A DNA stretch of 64,000 nucleotides, taken from positions 428,501 to 492,500 of the forward strand of contig CAWZYM010000205.1 of NCBI GenBank assembly GCA_963966185.1, in the 5' to 3' direction. Both the position numbers and the translations under genes were made by a program. The notes under the pieces are model-generated. The model was not told where the DNA came from. It was given only the letters and a program-made list of their open reading frames with translations, and ran no database searches. This DNA is from Rhabditoides inermis (lineage: Eukaryota > Nematoda > Chromadorea > Rhabditida > Rhabditidae). Positions within the stretch are counted from its first letter, which is position 1. Each line of letters starts with the position of its first letter. Below, in pieces: positions 11,204-21,754 of this stretch.

Positions 11204-11763
11204 CTGTAAGAGCACCACTGGTGGAATTCGTTCACTCCGCGGGTGTCTTTGTGTCCCGACTACTCGAGTCTCTCTGTGTGCCTCTTTCTTTCTGCCAACC
11301 AATCGATATCGAATCGATAATCACTCTCTATCCAATGCCACTTTCAGCAACCAATCAATCGCAGTCGACTGCCACTAGCTCACACCGACTCACACGACAC
11401 TCGCGTACTCCCAACTCGCTCTGCGAGTGGCCTGTACGCACCAATCACCGATCACCTCACAAGAGCGTTGCCCCCGACCCGCAATGCGCGTCGCCCGCAA
11501 CTGCTCTCCTCACTCACTCAACACTAGACACTACTCCCGATTCGCCTGTAGCTGTCCCACACACACGCGCGCAAACTTACTCGGTGACACCGTCACCACA
11601 CGCACGTAGCACGCCCAGTCCAATTGAGCGGCCTCGCCCGATCACAGTCACTTGGACGACTGGCTGGGCACGCAGTGGGCGGGGCGGATCCGTTTACCCC
11701 TCACGAGGAGTTTTAGAGCCACACTCTCGGATCCGAACCAAATTGATAGGATACCTTAGTTAG
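11176..11763 (+). other. Long open frame of doubtful reality
   Basis: A 195-codon plus-strand frame overlaps both the zinc-finger remnant (antisense) and the left arm of the foldback element at 11,704. It is Ser/Thr/Pro/His-rich with no motif and probably reflects CAC/ACG-rich sequence. I do not call it a gene. Confidence 0.2.
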
Positions 11764-12476
11764 GACCCCGGACATCGATTTCTGGTGTTAGAAATTCCTA
11801 CGCGCCATATACGTTTCCAGTACGGAAACGTACAGGGTTTGGTTTTCGGCTACCTCATTCCATCTCTGGCGGTCAAAGACCGAGCGTTATGGTCTAGTGG
11901 TTAGCGCGTCCGTCTGTCAGACCAGAGACTGGGCCTGGGGTTCGATTCCGCGCACGTGATTTTTGTTTTGCCGACACTTTCTGGACTTTGCGTTTCTAGT
12001 TGATGGAGAAAACACGAATTACAAATGTTCACGAATTGTTATAACAGTTTTCAAATTTTCAGCCAGAACATTATATCTAGTGTGAAGAAACACAGTATAG
12101 TTGAACGATATTTGAAGCCAATAACAAAAATGTCCAAAACATGTGTAGTTACAAACAGGTCAAAGCACTTCGCAACAATTTTTTTTCCAAGTCCAGAAAG
12201 TGTCGGTACACAAACAAACAAAACACATTGCGCGGAATCGAACCCCAGTCTCTGGTCTGACAGACGGACGCGCTAACCACTGGCCACAACAGCTCGGTCA
12301 ATGACCGCCAGAGATGGAATGAGGTAGCCGAAAACCAAACCATGTACGTTTCCTTACTGGAAACGTATATGGCGCGTAGGAATTTCTAACACCAGAAATC
12401 GATGTCCGGGGTCCTAACTAAGGTATCCTATCAATTTGGTTCGGATCCGAGAGTGTGGCTCTAACAACACTCCTCG
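11704..12476. mobile_element. Large foldback element with tRNA-Asp-like arms
   Basis: Inverted arms of about 285 bp (11,704-11,990 and 12,185-12,476) share, in mirror order, a CTCTCGGATCCGAACC block, CATCGATTTCTGGTGTTAG, CTCATTCCATCTCTGGCG and a tRNA-like sequence. That sequence has TGGTCTAGTGGTTAGCGCG (A box), an anticodon-loop-like CTGTCAG and GGTTCGATTCC (perfect B box). The GTC in the loop and the A box resemble tRNA-Asp, which is inference. The core of about 195 bp has no gene. The element is distinct in sequence from the foldbacks at 3.1 and 6.9 kb but built the same way. Confidence 0.75.
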
Positions 12477-12540
12477 TCAGCCCTCCACGGACACTTCCTA
12501 GATTCACGCGGCGCCACGCGAATCTCACAGCCTAACTAAA

Positions 12541-12592
12541 GCCGCTTGCAAGATGATCGAAAAAAAATTTCTTTGACCATCTTGCAAGCGGC
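12541..12592. repeat. Short hairpin repeat (GCTTGCAAGATG family)
   Basis: GCCGCTTGCAAGATGATCGA is mirrored by CCATCTTGCAAGCGGC after a short A/T loop, giving a stem of about 20 bp. An imperfect hairpin copy lies at 32,984-33,040, and a half copy at 51,208-51,232. Confidence 0.75.
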
Positions 12593-13234
12593 TTAAACCT
12601 TGTGTACACCGAAGATGACCGCGACGATTCAATAAGAGGGAAATGATACGAAGAACTGACGACCGTGCATTGACGACAATTCTACCAAGTTACTCCCTCG
12701 AGTTCCACCGAGCCAAATTCCCACAATGTGAATCAACCCCCAACCAGAGAGAGAAGAGAGACAAAGAGGAAAGATGAGACCAATGCAATCAAACGCGAAC
12801 ACGGTAATAACAATAAGGTTTATTAGACAAATAACACCAAAACAACCAAATCTCGAGCTCTCCACCACGAACTAGAGAAATCACGTGAGCCACCGGAAGT
12901 GACCCGCCCGCGCGATACTCAGTCACGTTGTGTCGCACCATACTACCACTACACAACACTATACACTAGCGCCTCACCTCGCGCTCTCTCACTTGGAGCC
13001 ACTCATGGCGCTACACGTCGATCGTCGTGCGCACGTTCTCACTGAATCCAATATGATATAAAATTACAAGGCGCACTATCGATATCGAATACACCTATAA
13101 GAGTGATAGTGAGATACTTGTGAACTATACAGACGTTTATGTATCACCTGGGCGGGCAATTTGTTCAGTTGGTCCAAGTTTCTATCTCGTCTCTGAAAGG
13201 AGATATAGCGCGCTCGGGGTCGAGGTGGCTTCAT

Positions 13235-13236
<2 letters not shown>

Positions 13237-13324
<88 letters not shown>
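13237..13324. repeat. TG dinucleotide microsatellite
   Basis: About 44 uninterrupted TG units followed by GAGT repeats. Cys/Val and Thr/His open frames across it are artefacts. Confidence 0.95.
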
Positions 13325-13326
<2 letters not shown>

Positions 13327-13583
13327 TGAGTGAGTGATTATTGCGGCCGCACGGGAGGCCACAGAGGAGAGTCAAAGCGGCGCGGTCTAAAGCGTATGCA
13401 ACCAAGCGCGCCTCATAGCCTACGGTTGCCGGGGGACGTAGGTACGACCGTGTTATGAAAATATGATATCATATTCATATATCATACTTTAATAGTGATT
13501 GAGTTTCACATGCACCTATATACGTATATGCATGTGTTTGTGCATAGCATATCTTATCGCTGCTTCCATCCCGCGCGGCAATA

Positions 13584-13655
13584 TGGCTTAGTGGATAGGG
13601 AGCGCTTACAAGATTCTGAACGTGTCGTGGGTTCGAATCCTCTCATTGAATTTTG
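13584..13655 (+). repeat. tRNA-derived SINE-like head
   Basis: ATGGCTTAGTGGATAG (A-box-like) and GGGTTCGAATCC (B box) are 40 bases apart, as in tRNA genes. The acceptor stem does not pair well, so I treat it as a tRNA-derived repeat. A TCAA array follows at 13,697-13,720. Confidence 0.45.
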
Positions 13656-13839
13656 TTTTGCTAGATTGATTATGACATATATAATGACCTGCAACAATCA
13701 ATCAATCAATCAATCAATCAAAACAGGATGAAAGTACTCATCTAAATGTGTGGACCAAACCAAGAAATTACAAAGAAACAATCGTCCTTAGCCGCTGCAA
13801 CACCCACGCAATCAATCATTCAAAACAGAACGAAATCAC

Positions 13840-14175
13840 TCATCGAAATGTGTGGACCAAACCAAGACACTTCACGATCGCCCCGAGCTGCTGGCATGCG
13901 CAGCAGTGGCGCTCTGCCTCCTTTAGACTAATGGTGGCAGTGGCGGCCCAGGCGTGCCACGAACTCTCGGATCTCCCCACCTTGGACTGGGTGGAAGTCG
14001 TCGACTGCCTTCTGCTCGACATGCGCACAGCGCGACTCCAAGTCGCCCTATCATCCGCCGTCACAGCAGGCTGTGGCATCACCCGCAAACTGATACGTTG
14101 ACGTACCATTCCCATTTTTCGATAGATAGGCACGAGGCTTGGATCGAGTTCCACCAATGATTCTACACAAAACAT
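13840..14175 (-). pseudogene. First-exon remnant of a further zinc-finger unit
   Basis: Minus-strand sequence matches the putative first exon of copy C (MGMVRQRISLRVMPQPAV, Ser/Arg-rich tail). Downstream of it only a splice-acceptor-like TGTTGCAG at about 13,785 remains, followed by unrelated repeats. It lies directly 3' of copy A, mirroring the order B then C on the plus strand, which shows that a whole tandem pair was inverted and then cut. Confidence 0.6.
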
Positions 14176-14399
14176 TGCAAGTCAAAGTTCATAAATATTT
14201 ATTATAAAATTCGTTACAACAACTAAAAACAAATAAATACCAGCAATAAATGCCATAAATATACGTACAAAACAGAAAAAAATCGTGAATATAAAATATA
14301 ATTAGTCGCCTATACAAACTTCAAATATTTGATAAAACCTAAAACTTTTCTTGGGTAGTTTTGTTGAGAGGAGACGGGAGACAGAACGCCAACGCGCTC

Positions 14400-17300
14400 C
14401 TATTCCGTCTCCTTCTCCTTCTTCTCCTTCCAGCCAACCAACTCCTTCTCCTCCTCGGTCGCGAAGCACCGCATCACCATATCGTTCGTCGTAGCCTCCG
14501 ACTAAAACAAAACAATCAATCCATTCAAAATGACCGAAAGGCTTCAATTAATAATCCTACACTCTACATAGAATATCCGTCGTCAACGTGAAACGTGAAA
14601 TCGATCAATCGATATCAATCAATACTCCCATCCCCTACCCACCCTTCCCTTCCGGCGATCGACAAACGAAGTGGCCATGCTACCGTGGTGGTGCTTGGCG
14701 ATGTGGATCCTCAGGCGATTCGAGACTGCAACACACGATATCAAAAACGTATGGTACACTTTGATCACATATATACTGCTTGATTGAACATTGTACGATG
14801 TATGATGCTCCCTTCCTCCCCTCCCCCTCACACTGTGTCTGCCATCCGCACGCGTTGCAGCCGAACGCGTAGAGTGTGAAGTGGGTGGCGGCATGTCTCT
14901 CGAGCCGCTGATGGCAGTGTCCCGGCAACTCCGCCAGCTTCAGAACCGCCTCACAGCTGAGCATCTGGAAAGTTGCGTCATTACTCGATAAACAAATCGA
15001 TGTCAACCCACTTTTTTGAAATGTTTGAAAATACCACAATCACGACAATTCTGAATGAACGGTTCTAGGTTTTGATTTGGCTGATAATAATAATATCGTG
15101 ACTGATACGATTAGTAGACTTGTCGAGTACATATCTATGGCAATACGGATTTTGAAATTTGAATAAACTATTGGTTTTGAACACATTACTACAATAACAT
15201 AAAGCCTAAATCCCTAAATCTAGACTCACATTGCAGTGGACTGTGGTGGCGCGCGCGTGTGTGAGTCGGCTGACGATCTTCTTGACGCCAGCGTGGCGGT
15301 TCCACGCGCCGCGCGCCCGCCAAGCCGCGCTCTGCGCCGCCCCGCGCGCGTTCCACTCCGCGTCCGACAACTGAAAAACTAAAAACTAGCCTGGACCGTC
15401 CTACTAGGAAACTCGAATCTGACCCCCTTCTTAGTAGGAAACTAGAATGGGTTTCGGATACTAGGCCACTAGCTAGTTGACAATATAGGACAGCTGCATG
15501 TTTCCCCTATATAGTTGCCTAGATAGTCGACTATGTAGGAAGAAAACATACTTTTAATATATTCATCAAAATACTATAAATATCATCAAAAGAGTGCGCT
15601 TATTGATGCGCTTTAGTTTTTGAGTATTAACACATGTTCTTGATCAAAAAACTGAATCATGAAAATGCTAAACATATACTTTTTTGGCAACTCGGCTTTC
15701 GCAAGAATAGATCTACAAACGCTCAACTTATTGAGTGTCATGTGTCATAGTCACTGGTTGAAACACCTATCTAATGGAATGATTGTCGATTGTATATACT
15801 TTGATTTCAAGAAGGCATTCGATACTATAAATCACAACTTGCTATACAAAAAGTTGCATTCGCTGGGAATTCGCGGTAACATATTGGGATGGATTAGAAG
15901 TTTCTTGACCGACCGTCGCCAACAAGTAATGGTCGGTGATGAGCTCTCCTCTCCACGGCTTGTCAACTGTGGTGTACCACAAGGGTCTTGCCTAGGTCCC
16001 ATACTGTTCAATGTCTATATTAATGATATCATCTCTAATCTTCCCGACTATGTTGAGTGTGCGCTTTACGCCGATGATTTGAAAATTTCCTTTGCATTTG
16101 ATGCAAATGATCCTTCCGCCCGGCCATTTTACGCGCCGAATATGTCACCGTGCCGGCTTTTTCTCGCTCACTTATCCCCAACGCCTCCAGCTATTATATC
16201 TTCAAACGTTCGAAGAGCGACGCTTAATAAACGATATCGCGTATAGATTATGACTAATCGCACTAGTCTAGAGTATTCTGGCCTCTTCAACATTGTACAT
16301 ACCTTCCCGGTCTCGTGTTTCTCATGGGTGGCGCCTGATTCCTTGCTTTGACACAACTTTAAAGAGCAGCACGTTTTTCAGTAGGGTTTTTGCTCTATGG
16401 AACACACTCCCCAACAACATCATTTTATCTGCGAAACATCAAACAGTGAAATCGTACCTCCTAGATAACCCCCATTTGTTCCCTCCGTCCAAAATTAGAT
16501 GAGTGCTCATTTGGGAACCTGTGTTATCTGTTTTATTCTATTTTTGTGTTTATTTATTTCCAATCACACTTGCAGTATTTACTCTATTTATGTGTTTGTC
16601 CTGTGTTCTTCTATATAGTATACACGGTAATAAATATTATTATTATTATTATATTTCTTGCTGCGGGATTGTGTTCTCAAAAGAGATGTTCGTGCCCGGA
16701 TAGCGCAGTGGTAAGAGTACAGAGTAGTAAACATCTATTAAATGGTAGATCGTAAGTTCAAATCTTGTCGTTGCCAAGCTGTTGTACTGCTAATGAGAAT
16801 ACTTTTGTACAATTGTGTTCTTATTTTAGAACAAGATGACGTCATTTAAACACCGTTTTGAAAATTGAAAAAAAACTTCTCCTACATAATCGCCTAGTTC
16901 CCTCCTATATAGTCGCCTAGAATATCTCCTACATAGTGCACTACTGTTATTCATATAGGTGCCTAGATCAGTGATTCTAGTCGCCTATATAGGACGCCTA
17001 TATAGGCCGCCTAGTAGTGGGGGTTCAGCCGAGAAAGCAAGCAACTATAGCGTGTTCCCTTTTCTGACCGACAAATTCGGACGGCCGCAATATTAGACGA
17101 AAGATGCGAATATTATGCAAATGTTCTATATTGCGGTGATTTCTCACAATTGCGCGCTTGCGCGGTCGCTTTTCCGTTGCCCAATTGGATCCTGCCAACA
17201 TTTCAAATCAGGACTCCATTTCTAGTGTATGAAACTTGTTCATTTTAAAATATGTCATGCCCATAACATGTCCACATTCACTAGTTATGTCGCAATTGTC

Positions 17301-19040
17301 ATATGTCATACAGTACTACTGTACAACTCTTGTTTACACGAAGTCTTTTCAGATAGGTACACTTTTATCGGCGGGGGAGAAAGCTAGAGACCTGAATTTT
17401 TCACAGCAGTTGTATCTCACACTCACGTGTGCCGACATCACCACAGAGCCCGATTTTTGATTTTCGATTTAGTTGAGCTGCAATTTCAGTTCATTCAGTT
17501 GTATGATTTTACAAAGTAGCTCACAGCTCACAAACAAAAAGAGATTAAAGGCTCGATTTATCATAGAAACTAACTATTTTTATATCCGAAGAGATTCACT
17601 AATACCAGAACACTGTAACTTTTCTCGGAGACATGTTACAGAGCTCTGTCTGGTTTGAGCTTTTCAGTTAGGTACACTTTTTTCGACGGAGGAAAGAGCT
17701 AGAGATGTGGAATTCTATGCCGGTCAAAAAGAGAAAACACTATAATTAAATGATTTAACTTACTAGGAACAAGTTTGCAGTAGCGTTTTTTTCATAACTA
17801 TGCGAAACGTCGCAATAAATCTTTCTCTCGCGGTGCGATCGAAAAGTACACGTTCGAAAAATCACTAGAAAAAACCTCAAGTAATTGTCTAAGCATCAAA
17901 AGCACCTGCGCGGGAGACTTCTCTTCTGCCAGAACCTGCAGCTCGCGTGTATGGTCTGCGGGCACATTGCCGACCACACTGACATGCTCATCATCCTGCT
18001 GCGCCGGCTGCTGCGGCTCCACCTTCAAATCAAATCAAATCTGAGAGGTGTTCGAGAGGTGCTCCTCCATCTTATAAATTGTTACCAACCGTACAAACTA
18101 TTATTACCTTCTCGATGGCCGGGGGCGGGGCGACCTGCTCGAGGCTCGCGCCCGGGAAGCACCTTGCCGCCACCCGCGTCAGCTCCGCCGCGCGCTGAAT
18201 AATTTTTAAAATGTATTTTGTATGTAAATGTATAAACAAAATAACTTTTAAAACCAACCTCGACGGAGTTCATCTCGCGCACTTGTCGCGGATCGTCGAC
18301 CGAGTGCGCGGAGCGCATGTGAGACACGATCTCGCTGCGAACTGAAGGAATCGATCGATAAATCATGTTTTAGGTTAAACGAAATGTCAATATATAATAC
18401 ATGAAAATCGGGAAAAGAGAAGTGTGCGCTTACCTGGCCAGGAGTACTTGCACCTCTTCCAACCGCACGAGTAGATGCGCGCATGGGAGAGGGCGTGCTC
18501 GCGACAATGCGCCACCGAAACGAACAGACCACACTTGCGGCACGACAGGTGCGGCTCCTGAAACTACTCTCGACATGCCTTCCAACTACCTCCGAAATGC
18601 CTTGTGAAACGTTTTCCAATTGACAATAAAATTTGACACTTCCGAAAACGCTCAAAATGCTTCGGACCTCCTTGAAAACTAGTCGTTCGAGGCTATTCAG
18701 AGATAGTTTGAAGAGAAATTTTAAGGCAAGATCAAACGCGTTTCGCTAGGAATTCCAATGATAGTTAGAAGGCACTTTGAAAAAAAGTTGAAGATACTGA
18801 CCGCTACTTGACGCTCCTCATTCACCACACGCGCGCGTTTCTCCACAGTCGCCGAATCACCAGCGTCGAACAAACGCTTGCGAGCCTGATGAGCGAGTTG
18901 TCATACATGGACAAGTAGACGATCTCTCACGGTGGCGCGACCGAGGAGAGCTCCGTGAGGCGCGGTGAGCTCGCCAGCCTTGATGAGATCGTCGATCGTC
19001 GTGCGCACGTTCTCACTGAATCCAATATGATATAAAATTA

Positions 19041-19077
<37 letters not shown>

Positions 19078-19336
19078 CAACAAACGTACATTGTGCAGTT
19101 TTGCTTGATCGGCGTGGGCTCTTGCACGACGAACAAGCTCTTGCCGCCGACCGGAAGAGGAAGGCCGGACTCGAACATCTGAAGAAGTTCATTGTGACTA
19201 TGTTATGGCGTCTAAATGAAAATAATTTAAAAAAAAACACATAATAAAACAACACCTCAAAGGCAGCTGAGCGAAGAACGGCCGCAGGGGTAGCGTAGTT
19301 CGTCAAATTTGAAATGACACCGACCGCCTGTTGCGG
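14400..19336 (-). CDS. C2H2-like zinc-finger protein, copy A (5'-truncated)
   Basis: Twelve minus-strand exons keep phase: 19,336-19,256; 19,178-19,090; 19,015-18,931; 18,885-18,802; 18,557-18,434; 18,341-18,259; 18,194-18,108; 18,022-17,906; 15,370-15,230; 14,964-14,832; 14,725-14,643; 14,501-14,400 (stop TAG). They total 403 codons. Fingers: CRKC-x11-H-x3-H; C-x4-C-x12-H-x4-H across an exon junction (CGWKRCKYSWP then H-x4-H); a Cys/His-rich segment HCN...CEAV...HQRLERHAATH; and CNAC-x12-H-x3-HH. The tail is acidic/basic (EEEKELVGWKEKK). An in-frame ATG opens the second exon, giving about 375 aa if used. Exons homologous to copy C exons 1-6 are absent, as unrelated sequence begins at about 19,365. 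The intron 17,905-15,371 carries a LINE-like insertion. Nucleic-acid binding is inferred from the fingers; the exact family is not recognised. Confidence 0.7.
15659..16502 (+). pseudogene. Non-LTR retrotransposon reverse transcriptase fragment
   Basis: Plus-strand frame 15,659-16,246 has motif A FDFKKAFDT, then WIRSFLTDR, GVPQGSCLGPILF and the catalytic YADD, in the order of a jockey/CR1-like LINE. The frame then shifts and a C-terminal segment (FFSRVFALWNTLPNN) lies in 16,293-16,502. The 3' tail near 16,630-16,652 is a TAT microsatellite, a usual LINE end. It lacks the 5' end and endonuclease, so it is inactive. It is a different family from the FADD copies at 3.5-7.5 kb. Confidence 0.85.
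16692..16775 (+). repeat. tRNA-like repeat head
   Basis: GGATAGCGCAGTGGTAAGAG is A-box-like and AGTTCAAATC is B-box-like, about 45 bases apart. The acceptor stem does not close. It lies just 3' of the LINE tail and could be a SINE or a tRNA pseudogene. Confidence 0.4.
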
Positions 19337-19779
19337 CTAAAACCAGACAGGGTACATCGGCAAGCAAAACTTGTAAAAAGTAAATAGCTTTAACATTTAA
19401 TTGCTAAGTAAAAAAAGTTTTAAATTTTTTTAGAAAGGATCACCCTATTGGTCGAGATGTTTCAATGCGACATATCCGATGTCGGTGTAAATAGGGTCCA
19501 TCGTGGTGGGACCATTATTATTTTTTATTAATTTTCTTTAATATGCTTTTACTTGATACTTTCTTACACAGTTTGACAGTTTTGAAAGAGCAAGTTTGTG
19601 TTAGTTTTCATACCGTATACGATATACCGTATATATTTCATGATTTATTGACCAATATTTGATATTTGAGTGCACTTGACTCGCAAACTGCAGGCCGGTG
19701 CTGCTCTCTTTGTTATTGCTTATGTTCGTTCATCCGCCTTGTGTCGATCCCTGTGTAAATTCATCAGTTGTAGTCTCGA

Positions 19780-20667
19780 TGTGTGGAGGAGCTGCCACCC
19801 GAAAAGATGACGAACACGCGTCTGATAACAAGTTCTTCACTGAGAGCAAAATGGACGTGCAGGTAAAGAAATTAATCAAACCGAGCATGCTAACCTTTCG
19901 GTAAGCTGCGATCGAACTGTTTATACATTTTAATCGTTAAGGATCTTGGTCTCACGCTGGATGAAGGAGTGGTTGCGCTCCAGTCGTTGGAGTGGAAGCG
20001 CATGAAGATGATGAAGGGAGGAGGGAGGATGGACATGGGCCCGGACACGGGCAGCGTGCTAGTGGCCGTTGTCGCCTTCGTCAACGGCGTAAGTTATACA
20101 ACTTTTGTTTTAGATAACCAATTGTTTGCAGCACCTTCGCTCGTCGTATGTGTGGATCAACTCGAGTTCTCCCCTCAACGACCTGGCCCGTCACGTGGTT
20201 CCTCCCGGGTCAGTTTCTTTGTGTTTGTTCTTTGAGATTACTTTGGTTTGTTTCAGATATTTCTTCCGAGTTTTTGCGAGAATGCCCCTTGGTGTTCAGA
20301 AGAAGGCGAAGTCTCTTCTGGCGCTCTTCTGGCGCTTCTGGCTCTTCTGGCTTCTGGCGCACATATCATATATATATATATAACTCACCATATCATATAT
20401 ACCCGATGATATGGTGAGTTCAGAGTTTTTTTTTTACTTTGTTTCTGTTAATATGATTGATTTAATGATCTGTTAAGCCGGGTGGCATAGACAGTTACCT
20501 GGAGGGAACGGAGGCGTCTTTCATGTTTCTCACCAGGGAAAGGGTATGTTGTTTTGATTGTAGTATTCTGCTTATGATTTGATTGTATTATTGTTAATAT
20601 TAGTTTTGGTACTTATTTGTTTGTAGGTTCCTGCGACGCTTGCTCACCTCTACGCTACCATCTGATG
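19780..20667 (+). CDS. Small unrecognised spliced gene
   Basis: Exons with clean splice sites: start near 19,780 (MCGGAATRKDDEHASD, ending TESKMDVQ) to 19,862; 19,942-20,088 (DLGLTLDEGVVALQSLEWKR, then VLVAVVAFVNG); 20,132-20,208 (HLRSSYVWINSSSPLND, ending ARHVVPPG); an uncertain exon near 20,257 beginning YFFRVFARMPLG; about 20,479-20,546 (PGGIDSYLEGTEAS, then MFLTRER); and a last exon ending VPATLAHLYATI-stop at about 20,667. Intron 20,089-20,131 is 43 bases. The join between the fourth and fifth exons is not certain. It sits between the inverted zinc-finger copies, head to head with copy A. I recognise no family. Confidence 0.5.
20382..20420. repeat. Perfect 15-bp hairpin
   Basis: AACTCACCATATCAT (20,382-20,396) and its exact reverse complement (20,406-20,420) flank a 9-base loop. 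It is probably a tiny foldback in an intron of the small unrecognised gene, preceded by an AT run. Confidence 0.8.
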
Positions 20668-21754
20668 TGCCCAGGAGCCCCAATACCCCACTGTAGGATT
20701 GTGTGTGCTTCCAGATAACCCCCATCATGCTAACATTGTATTGTACATGTCGGATTCAGGCTGATAATAATAAATAAACGTTTAATATAAATTTGCGTAT
20801 TGAATGGATTGAAATGATGAAGAATGTGTGGCAAATGTTCACTGGAATATTTTGGCTTCGACAAAGTCATTGAAAGAGTTCTGTTGATTGATTAGTATTT
20901 GTAAACGTTGTTTGCATGCGCGTTTTAAATTGAGTCGAGGCCCTGCGATACCGTGTTGCTTACGAGTTGATGTTGATTGAGTAGACGAGGCAGAATATTT
21001 TTCGTAATGTGTTTTTAATCTATGGCGTGTTGTGTCATGCGTCGTATATTCTTTTCATGGCAGCGTGAACGCCTTGGACATGTCGAACCACTTCCCCTTG
21101 CTAAGCGAGAACATTACCACAACGCCACGTGGTCGTGTAAAGTGATCAGCGAAATAGAGATATGAACGCCAAGGAAAATATGCAATGCATTTCGTTCAGT
21201 ATAATGCACACTATAATGTTTCACCGAAAAATCCTGAGCTAACTGCGAGCCTAATATAGTCGTAGTTGAATTGTAGTTGATGAAAGTTTTGGTACTTTCG
21301 ATATTGTATTTATTTCGATCCGCGGGTGAGTGTGAGGTAATGAGTGAAACATATATTTGCAATGTTCCGTTTCCTAGGAACGTTATTGGTTGCTGATTTT
21401 TATTTCGTGAATTCGATGTGTTTCGATTACACGTCTGACTGGGACGATGCGGATATGTATCTACAAGCCACATCTCCTACAGCCGCTCAGCAGCCCGCAT
21501 AATGTGAGTCAGGGAGGAGGGAGGGTCTTGTGTAGCACTTAGAAGTAAAGAGAGATGAATTGCTTGAATTTGGTGTGGTCGTTGAGTTCTTTTGCTGTCA
21601 GTCGTTGAGCAGCCCGCATAATGCGAGTGCTGGGGTTGGGAGTGGTGGGATTACCATGATTGCTCTGATTCGGCGTTGTCCTATGTTATAGAAAGTGTGG
21701 ATCAAACATCTAGCTACTTACTTATGGGGGCTCTTATTATCAAAGTAGTTTCAG
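20668..21754. repeat. Intergenic stretch with dispersed SINE-like repeat
   Basis: Bases about 21,080-21,258 match 54,108-54,305, sharing GATATGAACG, GCATTTCGTT and AAAAATCCTGAGCTAA. On the minus strand there is a weak tRNA-like head (GTTGTGGTAATGTTCTCGCT) corresponding to a better one at 54.1 kb. The rest shows no gene. Zinc-finger copy B homology begins abruptly at about 21,740. Confidence 0.5.

Larger units (their letters stand above)
15380..17030. mobile_element. Composite insertion with inverted ends inside copy A intron
   Basis: Both flanks (15,400-15,550 and 16,870-17,030) are rich in CTATATAG-TGCCTAG and CCTACATA motifs in opposite orientation, making imperfect inverted repeats around a reverse transcriptase fragment. 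Copy B lacks all of this, so it arrived in copy A after the duplication, or was lost from B. Confidence 0.5.

Noticed and set aside
13076..13405. Poly-Thr/His and poly-Cys/Val frames
   Set aside because: They arise from the TG microsatellite.
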